From assembly GCA_934654625.1 (NCBI GenBank), contig CAKUGM010000041.1, positions 1-14,695 of the forward strand: a stretch of 14,695 bases of DNA, given 5' to 3'. Position numbers and translations under genes: made by a program. The number at the start of each line of letters is the position of its first letter. The first letter of the stretch is position 1. Below, one piece after another: positions 13,654 to 14,695 of the stretch. The stretch comes from an uncultured Collinsella sp. Its GTDB lineage: Bacteria; Actinomycetota; Coriobacteriia; Coriobacteriales; Coriobacteriaceae. A model generated the notes under the pieces. It was given only the letters and a program-made list of their open reading frames with translations, was not told the origin of the DNA and did not search any database.

Positions 13654-14331
13654 TTAGAGCTCAACGCCCAAAGCCCAGGCAAGATCCGCACCGTCATGCG
13701 CCACGAAATCCGCGCCGGCACGTTCGTGCTCGCCTTCGTCCGCACCACCAGTGTACACGCCAATACAGCTAACGCCCTGCTCGTGGGCACCCAGAACATC
13801 ATGCAAGCGATCTCCCACCATCACGGCATCTCGAGGAGATGCACCAAGCTGGCACAAAGCGTCGCGAATCGATTCGGACTTGGTATCGCGTCCCGGCTCT
13901 AGCCTGCCCACGATAGCGTCGAAGTTAGGAAGATCGAGCGTACCGATAAGATACCGTGCCGTTTCCTCAAGACGAGAGGTGGCGACTGCAACGCGCCTCC
14001 CCTGCTTATGCAGGCCCGCGATAAGCTCCCTCATGCCGGGAAACACGGGATAATACTCTGGAGAGGCTTCGGTATCGAAAATGCGACGATAGACAAAAGT
14101 GATGCGCTTTCCCTCTTCCAAGGGCCGATGGCACAGGTCGGCAAAACCATTGAACAAAGGGGGACCGATCAAACAGCGCAGATCGCCTGCAGCTTCATGA
14201 GGGTAACCGCATTCAATCAAAGCCCTTCGTGCACAGCGCATGATATAGGGACCGGTATCGGCTATCGTTCCATCAAAGTCCAACAGCACAACCGAACGGT
14301 CGGCAAAGGGAGCCGCCGTAAATGTATCCAT
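13654..14331 (-). CDS. HAD-superfamily phosphatase, Gph/phosphoglycolate-phosphatase-like
   Basis: This 225-residue HAD-IA protein has motif I LLDFDGTIADTGPYI with nucleophile D18 and D20, a cap starting with the LIGPPL segment common in Gph-like enzymes, motif II VAVATSR, a lysine in GRDTKSESI, and motif IV MVGDRLHDVLGAHEQG. It should dephosphorylate a small phosphate ester in the cytosol; phosphoglycolate or a nucleotide or sugar phosphate are possible and sequence does not decide. The frame is open to 14433, but the start at 14331 fits best: GGCGG (14340-14344) lies eight bases ahead and an extended -10 promoter at 14372-14377 would put the transcript start near 14365. It lies between the rpsA terminator and the peptidase gene. 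Confidence 0.82.
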   Translation of the reverse strand: MDTFTAAPFADRSVVLLDFDGTIADTGPYIMRCARRALIECGYPHEAAGDLRCLIGPPLFNGFADLCHRPLEEGKRITFVYRRIFDTEASPEYYPVFPGMRELIAGLHKQGRRVAVATSRLEETARYLIGTLDLPNFDAIVGRLEPGRDTKSESIRDALCQLGASPRDAVMVGDRLHDVLGAHEQGVSCIGVYTGGADEGEHERAGADFVAHDGADLAWALGVEL

Positions 14332-14371
14332 CGTAGAAACCGCCTCTTTTTTTCGAATCCAAACGTCGCCC

Positions 14372-14377
14372 ATCATA
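14372..14377 (-). promoter_or_regulatory. Extended -10 promoter for the HAD phosphatase gene
   Basis: On the minus strand TGC-TATGAT gives an extended -10 element 41 bases upstream of the chosen start codon and downstream of the rpsA terminator. The -35 region (TGTGCA at 17 bp) is poor, as is common for extended -10 promoters. Confidence 0.45.
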
Positions 14378-14431
14378 GCATGCACAGCAAGCCCTGCACA
14401 GATACGCGGCGGCGCGCGATGCAACGGCAAC

Positions 14432-14465
14432 AAAATGACCCCCGGTGAAAACCACCAGGGGTCAT
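14432..14465 (-). terminator. Intrinsic terminator of rpsA
   Basis: On the minus strand a 13-bp stem (14453-14465 with 14435-14447, one wobble) and 5-base loop is followed by UUUGUU. It lies 24 bases after the rpsA stop codon. Confidence 0.8.
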
Positions 14466-14489
14466 TATCACGTTCTATAGTAAGAAGCG

Positions 14490-14695
14490 CTACTCGGCGT
14501 CAGCCTCAGCCTCAACCTCAGCCTCGTCATCCTTCTTCTCGTTAGGAAGCGGGGTGACGTCGATCTCGAAGCCCAGGGTCTCAGCGGCAGACTTCATGGA
14601 CAGGGAGATACGACGACGATCGAGGTCGATCTCCATGACCTTGACCTGAACCTTGTCGCCCACATGGGTGACCTGAGAAGGCTGGTCGACGTGCT
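14490..14695 (-). CDS. rpsA: 30S ribosomal protein S1, C-terminal part (cut by window edge)
   Basis: The last 68 codons of a gene entering from the right edge are visible; the start lies outside the window. The translation contains HVGDKVQVKVMEIDLDRRR followed by ISLSMKSAAE, the end of an S1/OB-fold RNA-binding repeat as found in ribosomal protein S1. It finishes with an acidic tail (DDEAEVEAEADAE) encoded by near-repeats of a six-base unit. S1 binds mRNA on the small ribosomal subunit. A shorter S1-domain protein cannot be fully excluded without the rest of the gene, but the match to the last rpsA repeat plus acidic tail is good. A strong terminator follows. Confidence 0.85.
   Translation of the reverse strand, partial: HVDQPSQVTHVGDKVQVKVMEIDLDRRRISLSMKSAAETLGFEIDVTPLPNEKKDDEAEVEAEADAE

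Noticed and set aside
12127..13902. 591-codon plus-strand open frame opposite the peptidase and HAD genes
   Set aside because: It starts inside a minus-strand terminator and covers parts of two recognised genes; no recognisable domain.
1..14695. CRISPR array, prophage, insertion sequence or defence island
   Set aside because: No regularly spaced repeats, transposase, integrase or defence-type genes were found; the genes are core metabolism and transport.

Overview
The window looks like chromosomal DNA of a moderately GC-rich, Gram-positive-type anaerobe, most likely a Coriobacteriia member such as Collinsella. This is inferred from composition, AGGAGG-type ribosome binding sites, a Tat-type PstS lipoprotein and the gene repertoire; no 16S or other taxonomic marker is present. 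I see no phage, integrase, transposase, CRISPR array or tRNA gene, and the genes are mostly core metabolism and housekeeping.

Layout. Positions 1-521 hold no convincing gene but contain striking inverted repeats: a 10-bp hairpin at 1-26, and a 24-bp perfect inverted repeat (123-146 / 281-304) enclosing a 22-bp perfect hairpin (187-233). Two plus-strand genes follow as a tight pair: a TcdA-type t6A dehydratase (522-1313) and a TatD-family hydrolase (1319-2092). Everything from 2103 to the right edge is on the minus strand. In transcription order (right to left) these are the 3' end of rpsA, a Gph-like HAD phosphatase, an M20/PepV-type dipeptidase, the pstS-pstC-pstA-pstB phosphate importer, a Uup-type ABC-F ATPase, an iron-alcohol-dehydrogenase-fold protein, glucose-6-phosphate isomerase, and a second HAD phosphatase that converges on tatD.

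Strong intrinsic terminators are visible after rpsA, after the peptidase, after pstB and after pgi, so the minus strand is split into several transcription units. The pst unit is compact: pstC/pstA and pstA/pstB overlap, and no phoU follows pstB. The 416 bases upstream of pstS hold a 21-bp-spaced direct repeat and a GC-rich multi-hairpin element closed by a 10-bp perfect stem, the best candidate in the window for an undescribed regulatory structure.

The most unusual protein is the Fe-ADH-fold gene (4682-5893). Its nucleotide-binding GGGS motif is intact, but by-eye alignment to FucO shows that all four metal ligands and a neighbouring catalytic histidine are replaced. It is therefore either a pseudoenzyme or a family member with different chemistry.
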